This document shows positions 1 to 5,278 of a stretch of DNA of 5,278 nt, one piece after another (positions within the stretch are counted from its first letter, which is position 1; every line of letters starts with the position of its first letter). Made by a program: the position numbers and the translations under genes. The notes below the pieces were generated by a model. It worked only from the letters and a program-made list of their open reading frames with translations, was not told the origin of the DNA and did not search any database. This DNA is from Candidatus Kapaibacterium sp. (GTDB taxonomy: Bacteria; Bacteroidota; Ignavibacteria; Kapaibacteriales; UBA961): assembly GCA_023259575.1 (NCBI GenBank), contig JALRHN010000062.1, forward strand, positions 1-5,278, in the 5' to 3' direction.

Positions 1-1069
1 CCATCGAGAAAAATACTCTAGATTGTCCTAATAACATAACCAAAATAACTGATGAATAACCAGCAAGGATAGCAATTATAATTGCTTCTTGAAGCCATTG
101 ATAAGGAGTTCTCATAATTGCTAAAGCAACCGGCGCTGCTTCACCTGCAAAGTTCTTATAATTCTCTAAACCAGTCATAACATGTGCAAAAAGAACATAT
201 AAGATTGTACAAATAATCAAAGAACCAAGAATACCAATCGGCATATCCCTTTGTGGATTTTTTGCCTCTTGTGCTGCTGTAGAAACCGCATCAAATCCAA
301 TAAAAGCAAAAAATACAACTGCAGCACCAGTAACAATTCCAGACCAACCAAAATGTTGGAATACTCCGGTATTTTCTGGAATATAAGGTGTATAATTTGC
401 TGGGTTTATATAAGCCCATCCCAAACCAATAAATACAAGAACAACAGCTAGCTTTAGGCCAACAACAATTCCATTCATTTTAGCAGATTCTTCGGTTCCA
501 CGAATCAACAGTAATGACATCATAACAGTAATAAATACCGCAGGCAAGTTTATGATGCCATGAATCAGAGTACCATCCGGCATGGCAACTGGGGTTTCCC
601 ATGGAGACATCGTTAATTGAGCAGGTAAAGCCCAATCATGCATATGAAGGAGTTTAACAAGATATTTAGACCAACTTATAGCAACTGTTGCAGCTCCAAC
701 TGCATATTCCAAAACAAGATCCCATCCAATTATCCAAGCCATGAATTCACCCATGGTTGCATAAGAATACGTATATGCACTTCCAGCAATTGGAATCATT
801 GATGCAAATTCTGCATAGCATAAACCAGCAAAAGCACATCCTAAGGCAGCAACTGCAAATGAAATTGTTACAGCAGGGCCAGCATTATTTGCTGCCGCAA
901 TGCCTGTTAAAGAAAATAAACCAGCACCAATAATAGCTCCAATACCAAGCAATACAAGATTTAGTGGGCCAAGAGTTCTTTTAAGCGTATGATCTTCACC
1001 ATGACCATCAGCTTCTCTTTGCAATGATTGCAAAGATTTAGTAAGAAAAAGAGGATTCGAAGAGGCCAT
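1..1069 (-). CDS. APC-superfamily cationic amino-acid transporter (CAT-like permease), C-terminus cut by window edge
   Basis: This is an inner-membrane secondary transporter that probably imports amino acids, likely cationic or broad-range, with protons. The frame opens at ATG 1069-1067 and stays open to base 2, giving 356 residues of a family usually about 450-500 long; the last few membrane helices are missing. A soluble N-terminus of about 35 residues ends in HTLKRTLGPLNLVLLGIG. TM1 then carries the unwound substrate-binding motif GAIIGAGLFSLTG (about 44-56). TM3 follows the loop IPIAGSAYTYSYATMGE (92-108). TM6 has FFAFIGFDAVSTAAQEAKNP (253-272), a strong signature of the YfnA/GkApcT/CAT branch, and TM8 ends in LLGQSRVFFSM (346-356). 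The start is supported by AAGGAAGG at 1082-1075, with its AAGGA core 8 bases before the ATG. The gene is divergent from the tRNA-efp cluster. The substrate cannot be fixed from sequence; the family call is firm. Confidence 0.93.
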   Translation of the reverse strand, partial: MASSNPLFLTKSLQSLQREADGHGEDHTLKRTLGPLNLVLLGIGAIIGAGLFSLTGIAAANNAGPAVTISFAVAALGCAFAGLCYAEFASMIPIAGSAYTYSYATMGEFMAWIIGWDLVLEYAVGAATVAISWSKYLVKLLHMHDWALPAQLTMSPWETPVAMPDGTLIHGIINLPAVFITVMMSLLLIRGTEESAKMNGIVVGLKLAVVLVFIGLGWAYINPANYTPYIPENTGVFQHFGWSGIVTGAAVVFFAFIGFDAVSTAAQEAKNPQRDMPIGILGSLIICTILYVLFAHVMTGLENYKNFAGEAAPVALAIMRTPYQWLQEAIIIAILAGYSSVILVMLLGQSRVFFSM

Positions 1070-1150
1070 AGATGCCTTCCTTACATTTATTAAAGTATAT
1101 TCGGAAAAATCACAAATTAATCTTATTTATAAGCTATACTACGCAAAAAT

Positions 1151-1201
1151 AGGAAGAGAAACTGTTTTACCAAGTTGTTTCATAAATACAGTCTCTTTTT
1201 T
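1151..1201. repeat. Imperfect inverted repeat in the leader region of the transporter gene
   Basis: Arm 1151-1164 (AGGAAGAGAAACTG) pairs with 1189-1201 (CAGTCTCTTTTTT) with one A/C mismatch and a few G-T pairs. The loop is 24 bases. Read on the plus strand, the right arm ends in six Ts (1196-1201), like a weak intrinsic terminator, but no plus-strand gene lies upstream to need one. Read on the minus strand, it lies 82 or more bases before the transporter ATG, where a leader hairpin could act. The stem is AU-rich and the loop is large, so stability is doubtful. Confidence 0.3.
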
Positions 1202-1249
1202 CACAGCAATTGTTTTTCTATTTGGTTTTAAGGCATAACAAAAGTATTT

Positions 1250-1280
1250 TTGCCTTCTGATTTTTTAGAGTATATATACT
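1250..1280 (+). promoter_or_regulatory. Possible promoter for tRNA-Cys (and perhaps efp)
   Basis: A -35-like TTGCCT at 1250-1255 is followed by the alternating run TATATATACT at 1271-1280. TATATA (1273-1278) gives a 17-base spacer and TATACT (1275-1280) gives 19. Transcription would start near 1286, about 10 bases before the mature tRNA. The match is weak, the region is AT-rich, and Bacteroidota-type promoters differ from this consensus, so it is placed mainly by position. Confidence 0.25.
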
Positions 1281-1295
1281 TTAAGATATTTATTT

Positions 1296-1366
1296 GGTCT
1301 CGTCGCCTAGTGGCTGGGCTGGGCTCTGCAAAAGCCCCTACAGCGGTTCGAATCCGCTCGAGACCT
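1296..1366 (+). tRNA. tRNA-Cys (anticodon GCA)
   Basis: A full cloverleaf can be drawn by hand. The acceptor stem GGTCTCG (1296-1302) pairs with CGAGACC (1359-1365), 7 of 7. The D stem is GCC (1305-1307) with GGC (1317-1319). The anticodon stem GGGCT (1321-1325) pairs with AGCCC (1333-1337) around the loop CTGCAAA, placing GCA at 1328-1330. The variable loop is 4 bases (1338-1341). The T stem AGCGG (1342-1346) pairs with CCGCT (1354-1358) around TTCGAAT. The discriminator is T1366; U73 is the known identity base of bacterial tRNA-Cys and supports the call. The next bases are CAA, so the 3' CCA is not encoded and must be added by the CCA-adding enzyme. Confidence 0.96.
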
Positions 1367-1375
1367 CAAGACTAA

Positions 1376-1394
1376 ACAAGGATTAGCACCTTGT
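1376..1394 (+). other. Short perfect hairpin between tRNA-Cys and efp
   Basis: ACAAGG (1376-1381) and CCTTGT (1389-1394) form a 6-bp perfect stem around the 7-base loop ATTAGCA. No T-run follows, so it is not a standard terminator. It starts 10 bases after the tRNA discriminator and ends 24 bases before the efp start. It could be a processing element in a tRNA-efp transcript, or chance. Confidence 0.3.
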
Positions 1395-1418
1395 ATCAAT
1401 TTATTTATCGGAATGATT

Positions 1419-1982
1419 ATGGCATCTACAGCAGATTTGCGAGTTGGAGCATTCTTAAAGTATAATGGCGAACTTTGCCAAGTGCTAGAAAGCGAACATC
1501 GTACTCCAGGCAATTTACGTGCATTTTATCAAGTAAAATTACGTGTTCTTAGAACTGGCAAATTACTCGAAAACCGTTATCGCTCTGGTGAGACAATTGA
1601 ATTTGTTCGTGTAGAAAAAAGAGATTTCCAATATCTATACAGAGATGGAGATTCTTATGTATTTATGGATACATCAAGCTATGATCAAATTCCTGTTGAT
1701 TCAATTATCGTTGGTAATGCCGCGAAATTGATGAAAGAAAATCAAGAAGTTCAACTTACTTTTGACGAAGTATCAGTATTAAATGTAGAATTACCATCAC
1801 ATGTTCAATTACGCGTTGTCCATACAGAGCCTGGTGTTCGCGGCGATACAGCAACGAATGTATTAAAACCAGCAACTGTAGAAACTGGCGCTTCAATTCA
1901 AGTTCCAATTTTTGTTAATGAAGGCGATTTACTTCGTATAGATACTAGAACAGGCGAATATATTGAACGCGTTAAAGAGTAA
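1419..1982 (+). CDS. efp: Translation elongation factor P, with asparagine at the loop-tip position
   Basis: EF-P binds the ribosome between the P and E sites and speeds peptide-bond formation at consecutive prolines. Three domains are readable: an N-terminal KOW-like domain (about 1-63), a central OB domain with FQYLYRDGDSYVFMDTSSYD, and a C-terminal OB domain with the EF-P signature region GDTATNVLKPATVETGA and ending IDTRTGEYIERVKE. The 187 residues from ATG 1419 match the usual 185-190. An in-frame ATG at 1413 would add two residues (MIMAS); I prefer 1419 because GGA at 1410-1412 is 6 bases upstream of it but directly abuts 1413. The loop that reads KPGKGQAF in Escherichia coli reads TPGNLRAF here, so the modified lysine 34 is replaced by asparagine (residue 32 from this start). 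The gene ends in tandem stops, TAA TAG, followed by a terminator. It lies 52 bases after tRNA-Cys, with no clear promoter of its own. Confidence 0.97.
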   Translation: MASTADLRVGAFLKYNGELCQVLESEHRTPGNLRAFYQVKLRVLRTGKLLENRYRSGETIEFVRVEKRDFQYLYRDGDSYVFMDTSSYDQIPVDSIIVGNAAKLMKENQEVQLTFDEVSVLNVELPSHVQLRVVHTEPGVRGDTATNVLKPATVETGASIQVPIFVNEGDLLRIDTRTGEYIERVKE

Positions 1983-1998
1983 TAGTTCAGACACTTAT

Positions 1999-2043
1999 AA
2001 AAGAGCGTGATTGCTGAACTGATTTCAGTTGCACGCTTTTTTT
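1999..2043 (+). terminator. Intrinsic terminator between efp and accB
   Basis: AGCGTG (2004-2009) pairs with CACGCT (2032-2037), and the stem extends outward as an A-run (1999-2002) against the T-run 2037-2043 with one G-T pair. Inside, CTGAA (2014-2018) pairs with TTCAG (2024-2028) across a small internal loop. Seven Ts end the structure. It starts 17 bases after the efp stop and ends 21 bases before the accB ATG, so transcription of accB depends on read-through or on a promoter I cannot identify. Confidence 0.85.
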
Positions 2044-2064
2044 ATTCTATAATCGGAGATATTC

Positions 2065-2532
2065 ATGGATTTACAATATTTAAAAGAGTTACTAGCTATT
2101 TTTGATGCTAGTTCTGCAACGGATCTAATGATCGAAGAAGATGGTTGTTCAGTATCTCTTTCACGTAGGCCCACAGAGCCAACTCATGTTTATGGATCTT
2201 TCCCACAACAAGTCCCTATCCAGACTCCACATATACAAGCACCTGTGCATTCAGCTCCTGTAGAAGCACCAGTTGCAGCAGTTTCAGCCAATACACATTC
2301 AATTTTATCTCCAATAGTTGGTACTTTTTACAATGCACCAAATCCAGATTCACCTCCATATGTTTCTGTTGGCGACCACATTTCTGTTGGCCAAAAATTA
2401 TGCATTGTGGAAGCAATGAAATTGATGAATGAAATTGAAAGTGATGTTTCTGGTACTATTATCAAAGTAATACCAAACAATGCACAACCTGTTGAATATG
2501 ATCAACCTCTCTTTATTATTCAGCTAGACTAA
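2065..2532 (+). CDS. accB: Biotin carboxyl carrier protein of acetyl-CoA carboxylase
   Basis: AccB carries carboxybiotin from biotin carboxylase (AccC) to the carboxyltransferase, in the step that makes malonyl-CoA for fatty-acid synthesis in the cytoplasm. The 155 residues match the usual 150-165. The N-terminal helix region MDLQYLKELLAIFDAS is typical of AccB. It is followed by a flexible Pro/Ala/Val-rich linker (about 37-75). The biotinyl domain (about 78-155) carries the thumb-type segment SPIVGTFYNAPNPDSPPYV (82-100), seen in acetyl-CoA carboxylase carriers, and the biotin site EAMKLMNEIE with Lys119 as acceptor. The start is supported by GGAG at 2055-2058, 6 bases before the ATG. It lies directly after the efp terminator and 45 bases before accC, its functional partner. 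Confidence 0.97.
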   Translation: MDLQYLKELLAIFDASSATDLMIEEDGCSVSLSRRPTEPTHVYGSFPQQVPIQTPHIQAPVHSAPVEAPVAAVSANTHSILSPIVGTFYNAPNPDSPPYVSVGDHISVGQKLCIVEAMKLMNEIESDVSGTIIKVIPNNAQPVEYDQPLFIIQLD

Positions 2533-2577
2533 TTTTTCGATTGTTCGAATATTCTGTACAACTGAGAAAAACTTCTA

Positions 2578-3924
2578 ATGATAAAAAAAGTACTCATAGC
2601 AAATAGAGGCGAAATCGCACTGCGTGTAATTAGAGCATGTAAAGAGCTTGGAATTAAAACCGTAGCAGTGTATTCAACCGCTGATAAAACTTCATTACAT
2701 GTCCGCTTTGCAGATGAAGCAGTTTGTATTGGCCCTCCGGCTGGTAGAGACAGCTATTTACACTTTCCTGCAATTATCACAGCGGCTCAAATAACTGGCG
2801 CAGATGCAATTCATCCTGGTTATGGCTTTTTAGCTGAAAACAATACCTTCGCAGAAATATGCAAAGAAATTGGTATTATTTTCATTGGCCCAAGTGCTCA
2901 TGCTATTGCCAATATGGGCAATAAATCTGTTGCTAAGGAAACCATGAAAGCAGCTGGTGTACCCGTTGTTCCTGGCAGCGATGGCATAGTAGATTCTATT
3001 GAACAAGCTAAAGAAATTGCCGAATCAATGGGATATCCTGTTATGATTAAGGCTGTTGCTGGTGGAGGCGGCAAAGGCATGCGTTTTGTTCCCAATCCTG
3101 ATGAAATAGAAAACTTATTCATTATGGCAAGAAATGAAGCAGAATCAGCTTTTAATAATCCAGATGTATATATAGAGAAATTTATCGAGCAACCACGCCA
3201 TATTGAATTTCAGGTATTTGGTGATACTCATGGCAATGCAATACATTTGAATGAAAGAGAATGTTCTATTCAAAGACGTCATCAAAAATTGATAGAAGAA
3301 ACTCCATCACCAATTATGACGCCTGAATTACGCTCAAAAATGGGTGAAGCCTCAGTTAAAGCTGTAAAAGCAGTTAATTATGAAGGTGCTGGAACATTTG
3401 AATTCTTAGCTGATGATAAACAAAACATCTATTTTATGGAAATGAATACTCGAATTCAAGTTGAACATCCTGTAACCGAAATGGTTACCGGACTTGATTT
3501 AGTGAAAGAGCAAATTTTAGTAGCTGGTGGAAACTCCCTTTCGCTACAAAGCGCGCCTCCTATTAGACATTCGATTGAGTGTCGTATTAATGCTGAAGAT
3601 CCTTTCCATGATTTTCGTCCTTCCCCTGGTATGATTAAAACCGTAAATTTCCCTGGTGGACATGGAATTAGAGTAGATTCACATATCTATCAAGGGTATA
3701 TTATTCCTCCTTATTATGATTCATTACTTGCTAAGCTTATTAGCTTTGCTCCTACAAGACTAGAAGCAATCGCAAAAATGCGCAGAGCACTTGATGAATT
3801 TATTATTGAAGGCGTACACACTACTATTCCTTTTCATCGTGCAATGATGGATAATCCAGATTTTATTTCAGGTGATTTTGATACTAAATATCTTGATACA
3901 CATGGCTGGCAAAAAAAGAACTAA
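2578..3924 (+). CDS. accC: Biotin carboxylase subunit of acetyl-CoA carboxylase
   Basis: AccC uses ATP and bicarbonate to carboxylate the biotin on AccB. At 448 residues it matches stand-alone bacterial AccC (about 445-450), so it is not fused to a carrier or transferase domain. Visible in order: N-terminal KVLIANRGEIALRVIRAC (4-21), HPGYGFLAEN (79-88), ATP-grasp Lys116 and Lys158, the glycine-rich flap GGGGKGMR (162-169), HLNERECSIQRRHQKLIEE (223-241), metal ligands Glu275 and Glu288, and the catalytic segment MNTRIQVEHPVTE (289-301) with Arg292 and Glu296. SIECRINAEDP (332-342) supplies the conserved biotin-site arginine. No key residue appears missing. The ATG has only a weak GAG 11 bases upstream, but it lies exactly at the conserved family start. 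It is probably co-transcribed with accB and gcvH. Confidence 0.98.
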   Translation: MIKKVLIANRGEIALRVIRACKELGIKTVAVYSTADKTSLHVRFADEAVCIGPPAGRDSYLHFPAIITAAQITGADAIHPGYGFLAENNTFAEICKEIGIIFIGPSAHAIANMGNKSVAKETMKAAGVPVVPGSDGIVDSIEQAKEIAESMGYPVMIKAVAGGGGKGMRFVPNPDEIENLFIMARNEAESAFNNPDVYIEKFIEQPRHIEFQVFGDTHGNAIHLNERECSIQRRHQKLIEETPSPIMTPELRSKMGEASVKAVKAVNYEGAGTFEFLADDKQNIYFMEMNTRIQVEHPVTEMVTGLDLVKEQILVAGGNSLSLQSAPPIRHSIECRINAEDPFHDFRPSPGMIKTVNFPGGHGIRVDSHIYQGYIIPPYYDSLLAKLISFAPTRLEAIAKMRRALDEFIIEGVHTTIPFHRAMMDNPDFISGDFDTKYLDTHGWQKKN

Positions 3925-3936
3925 TTATATTGAATC

Positions 3937-3941
3937 AAAGG
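3937..3941 (+). promoter_or_regulatory. Ribosome-binding site that fixes the gcvH start
   Basis: AAAGG lies 6 bases before ATG 3948. The longer open frame beginning at TTG 3930 would translate straight through this site and add six residues (MNQRYT) not expected for GcvH, so ATG 3948 is the better start. Confidence 0.75.
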
Positions 3942-3947
3942 TATACT

Positions 3948-4328
3948 ATGAATTTTCCTGCAGAACTTAAGTACACAAAAGATCATGAATGGATTCGTGT
4001 AGAAGGTAATATTGGCACTATTGGTGTTACAGAGCATGCCCAAGGTGAGCTTGGTGATGTTGTTTATTTAGATATATCAGATTCTTTAAGCTCTATTGAA
4101 AATGGAGAAGTATTTGGTACTATAGAAGCAGTAAAAACTGTTGCTGATTTATTTGCACCAGCAAGTGGGAAAGTAATAGAAGTAAATAGAGCTTTAAATG
4201 ATGCACCTGAAATGGTAAATCAAGATTGTTATGGTGATGGTTGGCTTATTAAGATTGAATTATCGGATCCATCTGAATTAGATGCTTTAATGAATGTAGA
4301 TGACTATAAAGCTCTAGTTGGCCATTAA
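3948..4328 (+). CDS. gcvH: Glycine cleavage system H protein (lipoyl carrier)
   Basis: GcvH shuttles the aminomethyl group of glycine on a lipoyl arm between the P, T and L proteins of the glycine cleavage system; in many bacteria it is also a relay in lipoate attachment. From ATG 3948 it has 126 residues, the usual length (125-130). The typical N-terminus ELKYTKDHEWIRVEG (6-20) is followed by IGVTEHAQGELGDVVYLDI (25-43) and the lipoylation site GTIEAVKTVADLFAP, with Lys63 as acceptor. The C-terminal part contains NDAPEMVNQDCYGDGWLIKI, also typical. The gene starts 23 bases after the accC stop with no terminator between, so it probably belongs to the accB-accC transcript. No gcvP or gcvT is in the window. 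A strong terminator follows. Confidence 0.96.
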   Translation: MNFPAELKYTKDHEWIRVEGNIGTIGVTEHAQGELGDVVYLDISDSLSSIENGEVFGTIEAVKTVADLFAPASGKVIEVNRALNDAPEMVNQDCYGDGWLIKIELSDPSELDALMNVDDYKALVGH

Positions 4329-4332
4329 TTTT

Positions 4333-4348
4333 TGTTCGATCCCGAACA
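4333..4348 (+). other. Perfect short hairpin after gcvH
   Basis: TGTTCG (4333-4338) and CGAACA (4343-4348) form a 6-bp perfect stem around loop ATCC. It begins 5 bases after the gcvH stop and ends just before the main terminator, so the transcript would end in two stacked hairpins. It could help termination or protect the 3' end. As an operator it has the half-sites of the Bacillus SOS box in the opposite order, so I do not read it as a LexA site. Confidence 0.4.
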
Positions 4349-4350
4349 TC

Positions 4351-4382
4351 AAGCCTTTGAATTTCTGTTCAAAGGCTTTTTT
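4351..4382 (+). terminator. Strong intrinsic terminator after gcvH
   Basis: AAGCCTTTGAA (4351-4361) pairs perfectly over 11 bp with TTCAAAGGCTT (4368-4378) around the 6-base loop TTTCTG, and Ts run from 4377 to 4382. The T-run exists only in the plus direction, so it ends the acc-gcvH transcript. It overlaps the last two bases of the convergent phosphatase stop codon (4381-4383). Confidence 0.93.
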
Positions 4383-5278
4383 ATTTTTTTATAGCATGTG
4401 CAAATTGAAGTGACCCGTTTTTATCCATGATATGGATTAATAATACTTGAGAACTAATCGTCAATGCCGCAAAACCACCATTCGTTGCTGCAAATATAGA
4501 ATGTTCTCCATAAGAAGTATCCCTTGAACCACCTCCGGCCCCAGATGTTAAATGTATAAAGGCATCATTAGGATTATGTATCAATTGCATATCGTGATCA
4601 TGACCACACATATATAAACTTACCTTATGTTTATCTAATATTGGTTTAATATGTTTAAGCATGAATTGTTGATCTTTATAGACACCATATGATCTCATCA
4701 TATGATGCCCTGTTACTATTTTCCAATCTGCTTTTGAATTCTGCAATGCTTTTTCAAGCCACTCTAATTGTTCTTCCTGTTTTCCTTTTGTAAAAGGAGT
4801 AGTATCTATTGCAAATAGCTCTACAGTTCCATTACCAGCTTGAAAAATTGTAGAATAATAATGTGAAGGCATATGCCATATATTATTGATTTTAGCATAT
4901 TCTATTTGCGCCTCTGTATTCCCTCGATGATCATGATTTCCTAAAATTGCATACCACGGTTTTTGAATAAATTTTCCTGTATATATATCTTCAAATTTAG
5001 TTTTCCATTGCCTATCATGAACCGATTCCACACCACTACCATAAATATTATCCCCAGTTGAGATAATTGCTTGTATAGGATTTTTTTCTGCATATGTATT
5101 CATTCCTAAGGCTACTTCTTTTTGGAGAGATCCACCTGTTCCCCAATCACCAAGCACCAAGCATCTAAATGGGATTTCATCGCCAAAATCTTGAATATCC
5201 TTATATTGTCTTGGCTCTTTTGGTGCATTCTTTACTTCAGACGCCAATAATTCATATATGTTTACAAGTGGAATACTT
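4381..5278 (-). CDS. TRAP/purple-acid-phosphatase-type metallophosphatase, N-terminus beyond window edge
   Basis: This is a two-metal phosphoesterase of the calcineurin-like superfamily, closest in layout to mammalian tartrate-resistant acid phosphatase (type 5) and small plant purple acid phosphatases. The frame is open from 5277 to TAA 4383-4381, giving 298 visible residues. Counting from the first (SIPLVNIYELLAS), the metal-site motifs appear in order: GDWG (Asp44), GDNIYGSG (Asp76, Tyr79, the purple-enzyme tyrosine), GNHDHRGN (Asn114), GHHMMRS (His191) and CGHDHDMQL (His226, His228). The position of human His195 is Tyr200. The repression-loop region before LEWLEKAL is short. A TTG at 5247-5245 could be called as the start, but the frame continues upstream without a stop, there is no ribosome-binding site, and no in-frame ATG is visible, so the gene very likely begins outside. 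The hydrophobic stretch at the edge may be the end of a signal peptide, which would make it an exported enzyme; this is inference. Confidence 0.92.
   Translation of the reverse strand, partial: SIPLVNIYELLASEVKNAPKEPRQYKDIQDFGDEIPFRCLVLGDWGTGGSLQKEVALGMNTYAEKNPIQAIISTGDNIYGSGVESVHDRQWKTKFEDIYTGKFIQKPWYAILGNHDHRGNTEAQIEYAKINNIWHMPSHYYSTIFQAGNGTVELFAIDTTPFTKGKQEEQLEWLEKALQNSKADWKIVTGHHMMRSYGVYKDQQFMLKHIKPILDKHKVSLYMCGHDHDMQLIHNPNDAFIHLTSGAGGGSRDTSYGEHSIFAATNGGFAALTISSQVLLIHIMDKNGSLQFAHAIKK

Noticed and set aside
251..451. 66-codon plus-strand open frame
   Set aside because: It lies antisense within the transporter gene, has no family features, and the transporter frame is clearly the coding one.
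1296..1366. tRNA-Cys as an integration site for a mobile element
   Set aside because: No integrase gene or repeat of the tRNA 3' end is seen in the window; the downstream gene is housekeeping efp.
1307..1513. 68-codon minus-strand open frame
   Set aside because: It overlaps the tRNA-Cys and the start of efp, so it is a shadow frame.
2048..2053. Perfect TATAAT just upstream of accB, as a promoter -10 box
   Set aside because: Transcription would start about 2060, after the GGAG ribosome-binding site at 2055-2058, and no -35 box stands at 16-18 bases. It is more likely chance in AT-rich sequence.
2216..2416. 66-codon minus-strand open frame inside accB
   Set aside because: It is antisense to the accB linker and biotinyl domain, with a composition typical of a shadow frame.
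2541..2561. Loose dyad TTGT..GAATATTC...ACAA in the accB-accC gap, as an operator
   Set aside because: The two gaps are unequal (2 and 3 bases), it matches no regulator site I know, and short AT-rich palindromes are common here.
2898..3122. 74-codon minus-strand open frame inside accC
   Set aside because: It is antisense to the conserved ATP-grasp region of accC; its proline run is the reverse complement of the glycine-rich flap.
4333..4348. TGTTCG-ATCC-CGAACA as an SOS/LexA box
   Set aside because: The Bacillus SOS box has CGAAC before GTTCG; here the order is inverted, and the site lies after a gene next to a terminator.

Overview
The window is an ordinary, AT-rich bacterial chromosome segment made mostly of housekeeping genes. 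The EF-P sequence has a TPGNLRAFYQ loop where most bacteria have a PGKG-type loop, and the gene order is efp-accB-accC. From memory of the family, together these point to the Bacteroidota/Chlorobiota (FCB) side of the tree, possibly a Chlorobi-, Ignavibacteria- or Kapabacteria-like organism. This placement is an inference with low to moderate confidence. No transposase, integrase, CRISPR array, phage gene or recognisable defence gene is visible.

Layout: (1) Bases 1-1069, minus strand, hold the N-terminal 356 residues of an APC-superfamily cationic amino-acid transporter whose C-terminus lies beyond the left edge. (2) Bases 1070-1295 are a divergent intergenic region with the transporter's ribosome-binding site, a long imperfect inverted repeat and a possible promoter for the tRNA. 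(3) Bases 1296-1366 are tRNA-Cys(GCA) with no encoded CCA. (4) Bases 1419-4328, plus strand, run efp, accB, accC, gcvH. A strong intrinsic terminator separates efp from accB, and another ends the cluster after gcvH. (5) From 4383 leftward, on the minus strand and convergent with gcvH, lies a TRAP/purple-acid-phosphatase-type metallophosphatase. Its reading frame stays open through the right edge, so its N-terminus is outside the window.

How the genes work together: AccB (biotin carrier) and AccC (biotin carboxylase) are two of the parts of acetyl-CoA carboxylase, which makes malonyl-CoA for fatty-acid synthesis; the carboxyltransferase subunits are not here. GcvH is the lipoyl carrier of the glycine cleavage system. 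It sits 23 bases behind accC, so two unrelated swinging-arm carrier proteins are probably co-transcribed. EF-P relieves ribosome stalling at proline runs. The transporter and phosphatase are independent flanking genes.

I found no convincing new system. The points most worth a second look are the asparagine at the tip of the EF-P loop, the efp-accB terminator with a competing upstream pairing, the tyrosine at a usual histidine position in the phosphatase, and the open N-terminus of that phosphatase.
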